A stretch of 64,000 nucleotides of DNA. It comes from Saccharina japonica. Taxonomy: Eukaryota; Sar; Phaeophyceae; Laminariales; Laminariaceae. The notes under the pieces are model-generated. The model saw only the letters and a program-made list of their open reading frames with translations. It ran no database searches and was not told where the DNA came from. A program made the translations under genes and the position numbers. This document shows, piece by piece, positions 11,301 through 22,809 of the stretch (within the stretch, counting starts at the first letter, position 1; each line of letters begins with the position of its first letter). Location: assembly GCA_008828725.1 (NCBI GenBank), contig MEHQ01000169.1, forward strand, positions 62,001 through 126,000, in the 5' to 3' direction.

Positions 11301-13655
11301 GCAGTAACATACTAATGCAATGAGTAGAGGTAGGTGCCTTTTCGGTTTTCCGTCGTGCGTGTATAATCGGTGATGAATTAGACCTCATTCATCTAATTAT
11401 GAGCCCATTTCATCATGGTCGGCCACCAAGCAGCTACTACACGGGCACGTGCTATTCTGTCCTTTTTTGGGAAATTAATTATGTGTCACCCTCCCCATAC
11501 AAACAATACAAGGCGCGGACATCTATGTCACGCGCGGACTACGATTTGAATCTATTAATAGGACATGCCACGGTCGGGATGGCGGCTTTTTGTCTAAGCA
11601 TCTCGCACGGGGAGCTCAATATATCAGGCATGACTTTCAAGACCCTCGTTCGCGTGACCTCTCCACGATTAATATGCGCTAGTCTTGAACACAGTATTGG
11701 AGCGAAAGTATTTGACTAAATGGTAGGTGCTCAGTTGAAGAGCTCAATCCGTCAAACAAAATATTTAGCCAAGAAGTGCGACCCATTCCGAGGGATTAAT
11801 CATCTTATTCTACACTCCCCGCCTTGGAGGTTGGCACGACCGCTCCTCGCATGATAACATCTACATATGTAACACTTGATTAATCATGGATTAGACGGTG
11901 GTCTGCATATCGACCGTTTCGCCGTGCTCACGAGTTAAGATAGGCCATGGTGAGGATATTGGTCGTTTCGCAGTGCCACGAGTAATTGGTATTGTCAGAG
12001 AAAATATGTCGCCGTGACTTGTTTTGAGAATCTGTGTGTAATCCTGCCACTAACAAAAATATCGACCACGTACTTACGATATCCCTGGTAGACTGCAGGG
12101 GGTTGTAATTACAGTAGTACATTTTCTAAAGCGGGACGCACTATATTGCCTCCATATCTTACGAAAATGAATATTTTGGCCTCCCCAAACACGACTTCTT
12201 CGACGAGCGCAGAAATAAACGCATCACGAGTGCGGTGGAAATGTGTGTGCGTATTTCAAGGTAATGAGGCAAACCCATTGATCAGCATTAGGGTTAGGCG
12301 ACCGGTGTGGTAGGAGGAAGGAATGTGGAGACCATGGTCAAGAAGGGAACATTATCTGCGAGGGGCGCCTGCTTCAGATATATATATATGATCTCGGTGA
12401 CCCTTCAGGTCGCGACCGCTTGTCGAGCACACCACCGCCAGTACAGGCTCGCATTTCAGAACTGCCACGCCACCAGCGGCATGAGCGAAAGGGAAGAGGG
12501 GTTACTGCCAATGACGTGGCGTTGATACGCTGATGCCGAGTTCGGAATTAGATGAGTCAGAAGGTAAAGGGGTAGTAAATGATTGGGGCGATTCTGCCCG
12601 TAGTGGGGAAGCAACACTATTTATATTTGAGCATTTATTGCCCGGAGGTATTGTTGCTGGTGGTGGCGAGGAACTACAGGTCTGTAGTCTGTGTGCAATG
12701 AGTGTGTCAATATTTGAATGAATGAGTTGGAACATGACCTTTGAGAAGCCGTTATTGGTTACAATTGAATATACTAAATAGTAAGGCATAATCAAGTTCA
12801 TCAGCTCACTCGTTCAGATTTGATTGATAAAACATCGATTGGGAGTCAGTAGACTGAGTCGTGAGGGGGAGGCTACAGTAGTATTAATAGTATTAGTAGT
12901 ACATCAATTCGAAAAATGTCGACACGTATATATTGACATCTGATACGTATTGTCTTCCGTGCCGGTTATCGGATTCCTTATAACAATAGGTGGATGATAT
13001 GATTGGAACAAGTACGGCGTCCGCATTGTTGTCCGTTGGCTTAATACAAAACTCCCGGTGGCTCATTTTGTATGTACTAGATGGTTTGCGTGTATTGGGT
13101 TTAGATCCGATTTATATAGGTGCGTTTTTATCGCGTACTTTCTTCCCTCGTCGTCTGGTCAATTGTGATTACCCCCTCTGCAGTCGTCTTGTCACGAGAA
13201 AACAATCCCATTCATATAAATATATCAAATTCGCGACATCGATGTTGTTAGTATGTTATAGTGTTCGAGATACATCACTAGATAGACCATTGGGGCAACC
13301 GAACACGTACATACACATATACATCGTATACGGCAGAAGTAAAATACCTGGTACATACTTACTGCTATGGTAGATGTACGTGGCTTTTCGGGTTTATGTC
13401 GTAGAGACGGTCGGAGTTGAAATACGGACCCGTCTACAGCATCAATCACGTATCATAACCAGTACATATTATCACAGGTAGAAATCGGCCGGCAATTTAT
13501 ACCGGTATGTGTTATGCTGCGTCCTTCTTTATCGAAATCAGTCAATTACGTTCCCCCCTACATAAAACATACCAGGTGCGAGTAGCAAGGATTTCTCCGT
13601 CACGTCCACCACATTAATATACGAATCTTACCATGCACGCCTCATAAACCGCTCC
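11301..13655. other. No gene seen
   Basis: AT-rich intergenic DNA. It contains one copy of a dispersed repeat (11905-12090), a perfect CTATTAATAG palindrome near 11544 and a short TATATATA run near 12380. Confidence 0.4.
11905..12090 (+). repeat. Dispersed repeat, copy 1 of 2
   Basis: The CGTTTCGCCGTGCTCACGAG-type stretch and a later TGTGTGTAATCCTGCCAC stretch match, with divergence, the segment at 15545-15740 in the same orientation. Confidence 0.5.
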
Positions 13656-13658
13656 CCA

Positions 13659-13686
13659 CATCATATCATATCATATCATATCATAT
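13659..13686. repeat. ATCAT pentanucleotide microsatellite
   Basis: About five uninterrupted ATCAT units. Confidence 0.9.
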
Positions 13687-14037
13687 ACAAGGAGATCTAC
13701 GCCGCGGTGGGCGGTGGTCCGATTCCGGCTGCTGCTTCGCGTATGCCCGCAACGGACGATGTATGTATTGTACGTAGGTATGGCAGAATAAGCCGAGGCT
13801 GCCAAAACGACATTGCTGCCAACGGGTGTATGGCCTGATCTTGAGGTTGTAGATAAAAAAGTGAAATAGGTGACAGACTCAAACTGATGCTTCACCGTAC
13901 TTTAGTGCGCACGGAAAACAGGGGCGTTGTTGGCCGATGGGCTTCATCCGTTTGGCCTTCAAAAAGCACTATTGGCCGTGTACTGGACCCGTCACTCGAG
14001 GGTATGCGCGGATCTGAATCCGAAACACCCCACTACC

Positions 14038-14205
14038 CCCCCCCCCTATATTGGAGGGAATAACCGGACCGTTGTGATCCCAGAAAACAATAAGTCAAGT
14101 TTTTATTTGATTCCCCCCCCCCCCTATATTGGAGGGAATAACCGGACCGTTGTGATCCCAGGAAACAATAAGTCAATTTTTTTTTTATTCCCCCCCCCCC
14201 CCGCT
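14038..14205. repeat. Two 78-bp direct repeats separated by poly-C
   Basis: CCTATATTGGAGGGAATAAC...AACAATAAGTCAA occurs at about 14043 and 14121 with almost no differences. Each copy is preceded by a run of 8-12 C, and a third C run follows at about 14190. C runs of this size on one strand could fold as i-motif/G-quadruplex, or could be sites of copy-number slippage. Confidence 0.85.
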
Positions 14206-14289
14206 CCTTCAGCGAAAACAAAATAGGGGGGGTCTCTAAAACCAAGTTGAAAAAAGGGAACAAAAAACGAAAAAAAAACATTTTCGCTC

Positions 14290-17200
14290 ATTTGGTCCTG
14301 TGATTACAGCGATCGGGTTTGTTGTTCATTCTGACCTTCCTACCAGTGTGGTGTCGTTTTCGCTTTTTTGTTTTACGCCCTTGCGTCACTTACTATGTAT
14401 ATTGAGCTCAATACACAAGAGCCATTTTGCCTTATTAAGGGCAAAACATTGTCTGGCTTCAAGGTGCCTATTTTGGGATGGCGAGTATCCACCCACAGTA
14501 AGTAGTACGTTTGTGGAATGTTAATATTGGTTGGTTTCGGCCCCGTCGTAGCTGTTTAATGTCAGCTCACTCGGTTTAATGTCGAACCTGTCTGTCATGA
14601 CGTTTTACACATAAACAAGTGGCGACATTCCCCGGATACAACAACAGCAGTACAGTAGTTCGTACATATGGCTTTAGTTTTGCACCTCGTCCCCTCTCCG
14701 GCTATAGAAGTCCCGATTCAATGCAGCCGCGGCTACCGCACTCCACATACAGAGAGCAGTCACGTACTTCTACATGCTTGCGCTATGACCAACCTCCGAA
14801 AACAGTATTTGTTCAGGTACTTGTTGTTGGGTGCGTGTGCCCTGAAACACGATCGACCCCATGCTCCCCAAAACTACCCTGATTTTGTTTTTGACATTTC
14901 GTAAACGAGCAACCGGGAAAATATCACAAGCCAGTACTACTGCTGTACGATTGTAGCAGTAAGTAGTCGTCACGCAGAAATTTGTGGAAAAGGTCCCGCG
15001 GGTTTCAGAGGACTTAAGATATTGTGGACGGCACATCAAGCCGACACCTCTCGAGTCAACATGCCGGCTGCTGTGTTGTACTATTAATACAGTACTGTTG
15101 TAGTGTTATTATCAATTCCAATGCATGACCGACGAATGACACAACCGACCCTGCGTCGACGTTTTGTCACAATAACATTTTACCAAGCAATGATTGATGC
15201 AGAACATTAATTTATATAGTAGTATATAATTTACAACGGCAGCAATGAAAGCGGGCATGCTTAACGGCGGCTTCACACACGTTTGCACACGTTTGTACCT
15301 ATGCCGACCGCACGAGTGCTCGAGCGGGCTACTGGGCAGGCCTGCCCGGGTTAGGTCGAGGAAGCCGGGCACGGTAGGGGGAGGACCGAAAGAAAACGTC
15401 CACCTCGCGTCGAGAAAAGGCCCTCCAAACGCGCAGAGGACTCGGAATCAATGTGCTTCGTCGAGACGCAAGTAAGTGTGTAATATTCTTCTACACAAAC
15501 AAGTATTTATGTACATCTGAATACATCCCGAGATTGACGATGGTGAAAAATATGGATCGTTTTGCCGCGTGCTCACCACGAGTTACGCCGTGGCGAGGAC
15601 ATCGATCGTTTCGATGTGGTGAGGATCTCAATCTCTCAATCAATGGTTTCGCCGTGCCCCGAGGAATGTTCACACCGGAAATATTATTGTAGACCGGTCG
15701 TTGTTGATAAACCCGTGTGCGATCCTACCACTCCATATAAGTTGTACCCGATAAATATTAATAATATTTTCCGCGAAGTCAAGATGGGCGAAATTGACAC
15801 ATATATACATGGTGGGATATCGGTGGGGAAATCAATTAAGTAATGTCTTGACGTCCTACTTGAAGTGTGAGTGAACCAATTTATAATCACCCACCCGTAT
15901 CATATATACCAGATACATCGTTTTTATTTAATGACTCCCTGGTCCAGGGGTTATTGTTCTAACAATGAATATTATTATTACGAGACTAACCTGATGGTTT
16001 GAAGGGTGTGATTAATTTTGTTTATTCTTGCGTTTAGTTGTTTTTTAGGAGATGATATGCATACACTACTGCTGTATACAAACCCTGGTACGTATGTCTT
16101 GTGAACTACGGTACGTGTACCTACGCACATATTATTCGTACCTACGTAAGCATGTAGATACATGCATGCACCCTGTGTGGTGTACCCTGTGCGGGTTTGG
16201 GAAAAACCAGGCACTCCCGGCCCATTCTAGACAAACACAGATACAGCAGTTAGTAGGGTACAAGCAGTAGTGACAGAGGAAATAACGAAATACTAGCATA
16301 CCGACTCATCCCACGGTAAATGTTACACTTTTTGCCTCAATATTTTCTGACCGGTTGGGCTCCTTAATTGGACAACTAGCGGTTGGCACTAACATATTTA
16401 AGTTAGTGTTTACAGTATATGTGTATCCTTGAGCGGGTTGTGCAAACAAGCCGTTTTGACATCATGTTTCGGGTTTAATCAGATAGTAAGGCACCACCTT
16501 ATCGTGGCTTTGCTCTCAAACCTTAGGGTTAAACAAATCAACACACACGTACACACTGCAGGACACCCGCTTCGCCAGCCGCACATGTTACATATTAATA
16601 TATATGATACTTTCACATTCGTGTACATGCTTTTTGCTTGAGACGGGTCAGGACACTGCACACCTGGGTTTGTCTTCTAATTGTTGTGTTTTTTGTGCTG
16701 TGCTTTATTAACACAGTCGTAAGTAGTAGTAGTTTCCAGGGTTGTTGTGTTATTCAGTACTGACTGGTAATGTAGTAGTTTCAGCCAATTGGGGGCCAAC
16801 ACTATTCCCACTATACCCACTACATGAGCAATGCCATTACCTTCTCCTGCGCGTGCGTTTCTGTGGTGAGCATCCCACTCCCCTTTCATCACTATCAGAG
16901 ACCACGGCTCGACACATCGATAAGCATTAACTATTTCATACAAACATGCATGCGCTCGTACACAGCACCATTGGCAAAGACAGACGGCAGTTCGTACGCC
17001 ACACCCTGCGTCGAGATGTGCTCGGGTTCTTGTCCCGCAAGGGAATTTTGTGAGGAGCAAGTGACTCCTCGCGGATGGTGGAGTCTTCAGAGCTGGCAAC
17101 GGAGGGGGGGGGGGGGTCGCCAGAAGGAGTAACTTATATGATCATGCGGGGGGGCGTGACGAAACAAACAAAGTGTGGTAATCATTCGCAGGTCCGAGTG

Positions 17201-17660
17201 GAGCCCGTGGTGCCTACGACTATATACATTCGCTAAAACATGACATTACTACGATTTTGCAGGCATCATGCTCACTTGTTCACGTTGAAAACAAACAGGT
17301 GTTGATGAGTTGTCTGCAGTGTCTCAAGGCCCATAACAACGCCCGGTGTGAGTTTATAATGCTTATGGCTTCAAGGGGCGCCCCTTCGGTATTGAAAAAA
17401 CAAAATTACTGGAGTGTTGAAAATATATATACGTTTTTCGTCTTTTTTACCGCAGCAATACCATTTATGGTACAATAACACCATATCAGTACTCCTTACG
17501 GAACACGGCATAGCTACAGTTCTAAGGCTCAGACCTCCGACCGACCAACATATAGCTTGTTCGTTATAGTTCTCTACAAGGAGTTTGGGCTCTCGGGTCT
17601 GCAAGGGAGCGTAGGCATTGCTGTGTTTGCATCGCGAAGTGAAAGTGCTCCACAGCAAGA
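14290..17660. other. No confident gene
   Basis: Intergenic sequence with many TACAGTA words, AT runs and one poly-G tract (17103-17116). Short open frames on both strands show no recognisable domain and no consistent splice sites. The second copy of a dispersed repeat lies at 15545-15740. Confidence 0.35.
15545..15740 (+). repeat. Dispersed repeat, copy 2 of 2
   Basis: Diverged direct repeat of 11905-12090. It shares the CGTTT(T/C)GCCG..GTGCTCAC..CGAGTTA core and a GTGTGCGATCCTACCAC stretch at its right end. Confidence 0.5.
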
Positions 17661-17734
17661 CTTATGATCGTTTCGGAGCGCCTGTTTGGAACCTACACTC
17701 TACTATGGCCACGGAGGACGCTACCGGCGGTCGA

Positions 17735-18125
17735 AATAGAGGCCCAGGTAAGTTCACCTATCAGTGTTCGGCGTCCTCGTCGAAAATCTGAGTATCAGCA
17801 GCCGGAGAAATTGCCATTTTTCAAATTCGTATTTGGGTACCAGGGGTATTGCGAGTTGTTTTGGAGTAAGAGGCACTTTTCGTGAGGAAAAAGGCGTCTG
17901 ATCGATATGCCTCCTGATACCCAAATCTTGACCATGGCATACGCTCTCTACCACTACTCGTCGATCGGCAGTCTGATCATTAAAACTAGAGAAACGTCGT
18001 TTTCCGTGGTTAGTCATGAAAAGGTAGAACTTACACCAGAAATAGTATGGCAACTGATTAAAAAAACGGATTCGTTTTATATTTGCTCTAATAGTTTTTG
18101 TCCGAAGGGGCCCCTTATCATGTAG
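17735..18125 (+). repeat. Dispersed repeat family with coding-like core, copy 1
   Basis: The segment GGCGTCCTCGTCGAAAATCT..GAGTATCAGCAGCCGGAG continues through GGTACCAG and GAGTAAGAGGCACTTT to about 18125. It recurs inverted at 22400-22800 and, more diverged, at 39040-39235. Plus-frame translation gives RRPRRKSEYQQPEK and copy 2 gives RRPRRKSEFKQYHQPEE, suggesting descent from a coding sequence, perhaps a transposase. Just upstream, 17705 starts a small ATG frame (MATEDATGGRNRGPG) that ends exactly at a GTAAGT donor (17749), so this copy may sit in a transcribed unit. Confidence 0.5.
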
Positions 18126-18689
18126 CAGTATGAAGTACGACACACAGGCAGAATATATACGTATATATATATATATATCCGGGGTGATGCTATTATTTGT
18201 TTTCAAGTACACGGCGTCGTAATACATACAGTGGGTGCACCGATATAAGGGAGGGGTGTGTCACTATACTTACGCCTCTCATATACCCTGATCTTCATTT
18301 ACTCGATATAAGAAAGGATGACTCTTATATCGACATACATATATAATATCCAGTTCGTGACTGGATAGAAAGCGCGAGAGTGACAGGTTTGTGTTGTGGG
18401 CGGCCGCTGTACAGGGTGTCCAAGTGCAATTAGGTGACGTCTTTGTTGTGTCGGAGTGCTCTGCGATGACGTGGTTCGAATAATAATATCGTCTTGTCGA
18501 CCCCACAGCAGTGCCTGTACAGAAGCGCCGTTGATCACGCACACAGTAGGTACGCCTGACACGAAAATGTCAATTTCGGTTGGTCGACCCACGCCCAACT
18601 CGCGTCGCCGTAGTATTGATGGCATACTACTGAGATACGGCTGGTGTCCTACCTTATTGTACCCACCCGCGATTTAGCAACCGTACGCG

Positions 18690-19080
18690 CGGTCAACTCC
18701 AGGACTGGAAGATAGGGTCGGGACGGGAACAGTACCGTACGGGAACGGGACACCACGTGATATTCCGTTCCCGACCGCGATTTCCGGACCGGTACCGTCG
18801 TTTATTTCTCTTCCGGAGCTCTACCATCCCGCGATAAGGTGTCGTGTTTCCGTTCCCGACTGGTTTTTATCCCACGATCTGCCCAGTCACGACTAATCCC
18901 ATCGTTCTGTCTGCCCAGTTAAATATATTTCCCTCCCACTCACTGTCTGGTCAGATATTACCGTCCCATTCCGACATTGAGACGCCGCTTCTCCCATGCT
19001 GCATCTCACTATTGGGGAAGACATTCCCATTCCATTGCCGCCGGTTTCCCTGTTTTCCCACCGAATGGCCATGGATGTGT
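18690..19080. repeat. Degenerate TTCCCG(T/A)CC-rich low-complexity stretch
   Basis: Words of the form TTCCCGTCC, TTCCCGACC and GGGAACGGGAC recur irregularly. A similar stretch occurs at 19560-19860. No gene is supported in either; the open frames through them are a by-product of the repeat. Confidence 0.6.
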
Positions 19081-19559
19081 CTAACTGGATTATGCCAAAC
19101 TTACGAGATGCAAGTATTGTATGAGCATACATATTATAGTACATATAGTATACGAGTATAGACCGGAGATTGCAGATGTTCGTATCTATTTTGTCACTTT
19201 TTCATCTAGGTTTCCTCTCATTTCTTACAGTGTAGCATTTGTATCAACCATTTAATTAGTCAAAGTCACACTCTACTAGTTGAAAAAAAACAGTAAGAAC
19301 AAATCGGCCGTACATTTCAAAACAAACCAAAGAGCAAACACCAGGCACACGGAGCATACACAAGACACACACGGAAGGGATGGACGTTGTGGAGGTGGAT
19401 GATGCCGGCGGTTCTGCTTCGGCGCCTCAAAACAGGCCCAAGAAGCAACCGCAGTTACTGCACATCACATGTCGGAAACAAAACCAGTCGGGGGATGAAA
19501 ACCCTACCAGTACGCGAATACTTAGTCATACTTACATTCGCTCTTTTCATCTGTTGTCT

Positions 19560-19860
19560 GCAGCCTAACCATAACCCAATCGTGTCACCACCCATTCCGG
19601 ACTGCGTTGCCAGTCCGTATCCCCGACTGATTCTCAATGTCCGTCAATTGTTTCCCGTCCTATCAATAAATCGTGTAGTTCCATGCTACCCCGACTATGT
19701 TCCCGACCGATTTCCGTACCTATTCTCGACCCGTTTTACCGATCAATTCCCGTCCCGCCAAACATTGTTTTCCCGTACCGCCAAAACATCGTCTATTCCC
19801 GTCCCAACCCCCCAACCAAATGACTTCCAACCTGCCCGTCCCATTTTCACCCCGCTGTAA
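19560..19860. repeat. Second TTCCCGTCC-rich stretch
   Basis: Same degenerate word as at 18690-19080, with at least eight CCCGTCC/CCCGACC-type occurrences. The plus-strand open frame covering it is Pro/Arg/Phe-rich low complexity. Confidence 0.6.
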
Positions 19861-20454
19861 ATAACCGAAGACTTTCTCCGCACCGCCCCCCGGGAAGACC
19901 CAAACAAAAATCCACCTCCGGCGGCGAAACGGTCCGTTCCCGTAGCAGCGTGCGTACTCTTACGATAATGGGACAGACTCTTGGGAATTTCAAAAGGATT
20001 TTGTAGCTGGATATTTGAGCCTACGGTTGTGGGATGATGTTTTTAACCCTTTGAATACACTTTCGATACACATTATTAGTAGCTAATGGACACTAAGTAG
20101 CTCTTACGGGGGACCTATACGATCCAGACGAAAAATTATACACTCGCATACATTACCTATTTTTACTGACAATATTTGGCTCTATATAATGGTCGTCCGT
20201 ATTAGCTGCATGTACAATAGTACCGCACATAGTGTTTTGTGAAGATAGCTATTCATCGCGAGTGACCCTTCGATTCACTACAGAACATTCGATGCCTTGA
20301 TGATTGACAGTTGACAGCCAACACGTTTTTCATCGAAAGGGTTGTCTTCGATCGTTCACGACAGAACAGTTCGTTTTCGTAATGAGGCCGTAAATGTCAC
20401 CCAGAGCGATCCATTCGATTTGCAGCACGCCGGTCGCCGCGGTAGTATTACGAG
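19861..20454. other. No gene seen
   Basis: AT-rich intergenic DNA with no long open frame or obvious repeat. Confidence 0.4.
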
Positions 20455-20930
20455 TATGGGGAAACAAATATTGGCTCTCAGAACTGAATTATAGGCCGAG
20501 TATACCTGTTTTACTCGGCTGCACTGTCAAATACCCCGATACACTCCTCAAGATCGAGCCCGTAGTTTTCCGAAGGCTTTCTGGAGCTGTTCTCCGTTTC
20601 TCTAGGGTCTCATTTTGATTTTTAATGCAACCAATCAGTTTTCAGAAATTTGCAGTGTTGGTCAAAACTGGGGCCACAAATAATGGATAATTGATGATGT
20701 TTGGTCAAAAATCATAATAAGTTCATCAGAACTTGCAAGTTGGACGAACAGTAGTCAAACTACGACTCTGAGGAAACGGAAGAGTACGTCAGAAAGCTCT
20801 CGGTAAACTACCGCAGCATCCTGGCGAGTCTGCAGGTGTTTTGGGCCGTCCCGCCGAGTAAATCGCGTATTGCGGCCTAAAATCTCAGTTCTGACAGCCC
20901 AAAAATATTTTCCCATTATAGATGGTGTTA
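20455..20930. repeat. Inverted repeat, arms about 150-170 bp
   Basis: The left arm (20455-20600) contains CTCAGAACTGAATTATAGGCC and TTTACTCGGC. The reverse complement of the right arm (20755-20930) contains GTCAGAACTGAGATTTTAGGCC and TTTACTCGGC. The arms are clearly homologous but diverged, with a spacer of about 155 bp. No transposase is inside, so this is a candidate non-autonomous element. Confidence 0.65.
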
Positions 20931-22399
20931 ATATGTGAGGTCGAGGGCCATAGTTTCGCGCCATACCATGTTGTCGGGTTCTATATTTTGAACTTCAAAG
21001 GTGAATCGACGGCAGAATACGCCTTGCGTGAGTATGCACAACTCCACCCGAGTCGACGAGGGAAGAAAGTGCTGATTTTTTTCGCGACAGCAATACACGT
21101 ACGGTATGGGAAGGGGGGAGAAGCGCCTGATTTGTGACCCCAGATCTGAGTTACGGCTACAGGGGTGGAGAGGTCGAAGAAGGGCGAATAATATAAGTAG
21201 GGTAGGGGGGGAAGCACAAATGGCAACATGTTGCGTCGAAAGCCCCTACAGCCGACGCTCGCACGCATAGGGCACGTTCGGCCGACTCTTCCAGTGCCAT
21301 CCATGAACCCCTTTCTAGGTTTCAGAGGCGAACATTGAAGCATCGACGATAAACGTGCTGATTTCCGCAACGAGAACTATCAGCGTGGACGAGGGGGTGA
21401 TACAAAGGGGCGCCCTATTAACAGAACAAACTATACGGCAAGGACCCGTGCGGAAAGGGTGCCGCACGATGCTACCCGTACCCTTGGGCTCTCACGCTGG
21501 TCGTAGACGGTTTATAATAGTTTAAGTCATCATTGTTTTAGTCCCTGTCTGGCGATCCCAAAGTCGCTAATAGCGTGACCACTCATTTGTGGCACAGGAC
21601 ACGCTTTCGAAAACTTTTGGGCCCGGGTCCGGGTCTCAGGGAGTGTTGGAGCTTTGAGTTTTCCGCCCGTGTTAGTCCTACCAACCCCCTCCAGCTCACG
21701 AGCCAGGGGGCGGTCTATGTATCTATATGTATCATACACTTCTCATGATGATGCAGCCACCGGCGGGCACAGGGCTGCATGACTGTCGGTGCCAACCTTT
21801 CTTTCTTCATTCAACGGTATTTGATCGGCTTCGTAGCCTTGCCGTTCAGAGGTATGGGGATGGGTTTTGAGAAGCTGCATCTTCGACTCATGTTTTAGTT
21901 CGTGGAATCGGGTTTTCCATGAACTTTTCATTTTTCAGCAGATACGGTTCATTAGAGTGGGCTAGGGTTATGGTACGGCTGAATGATGTGGAAACTCCCG
22001 TAAATACCTGGTAGTATGTATTGGGGTCGTAGTATAGCACTTGTAAGGCGTATCTTAGATGGAAACCAGGGGTTTCTTAGGCGAGGTAAACTGAACCTTC
22101 AGCGTTTCAGTTTTGTATCGTCGAAAATATATATAGCTGCTCTTATTCTCTCTCCAACAGAACAGCACACGTGAGTACCAACAAATACCTGTTTAATAGG
22201 GAAAAGTGGCTAGGGACACTCTGGTATTCCATACCCGTGCCCCTCCGCGCAAACGTTACACGATATACGTAATTGCTTGAAGTTTTAATAGATACCTTGA
22301 GCCACTACTGTAGCAAAACTGTAAGGTGGATTCATTCATTTTGACAGAAACAAAAACGCAAAAAAATCATACTATTTCAATACACTAACTGAAAGGGGA
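20931..22399. other. Unassigned; one protein-like minus frame
   Basis: The frame at 21931-21743 (minus) starts MKSSWKTRFHELKHESKM and reads as a hydrophilic, codon-balanced peptide of 62 residues. I recognise no family. The remainder is intergenic. Confidence 0.25.
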
Positions 22400-22800
22400 C
22401 ACGATATAAGAGCACTACAAAATACTAATCATTTTTTCAGGTGCAATACTACTTATTTCTGGAATAATTTCGACCATTCATGACTCTCCAAACAAAAACG
22501 ACATTTATTTCTCGAGTTCTAATATTCAGACCTACTCCCTGTGAAGGGTGTCGGAGAGCGTAGCTTACGGGAAACAGGTTTGTCTCAGGGTCCGGATTGG
22601 TCCGACGATTTTGTCATCACTCAAAGTGCCTCTTACTCAACACGACTCCCCATATCTATCTCTGGTACCCAAGGACGGACTTGAAAAAACAAACAGTTCC
22701 TCCGGCTGGTGATACTGTTTAAACTCAGATTTCCGACGAGGACGCCGAGCACGACTACCAACCGTAGTAGTAAAGAGGTAAAACCCATCTGGGCCTCCAG
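22400..22800 (-). repeat. Dispersed repeat family with coding-like core, copy 2
   Basis: Reverse complement matches 17735-18125: GAGGCCCAG at one end, GGCGTCCTCGTCGGAAATCT, TGGGTACCAGAG and GAGTAAGAGGCACTTT in the same order. It is interrupted by a stop in the coding-like frame. Confidence 0.55.
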
Positions 22801-22809
22801 CATATTATG

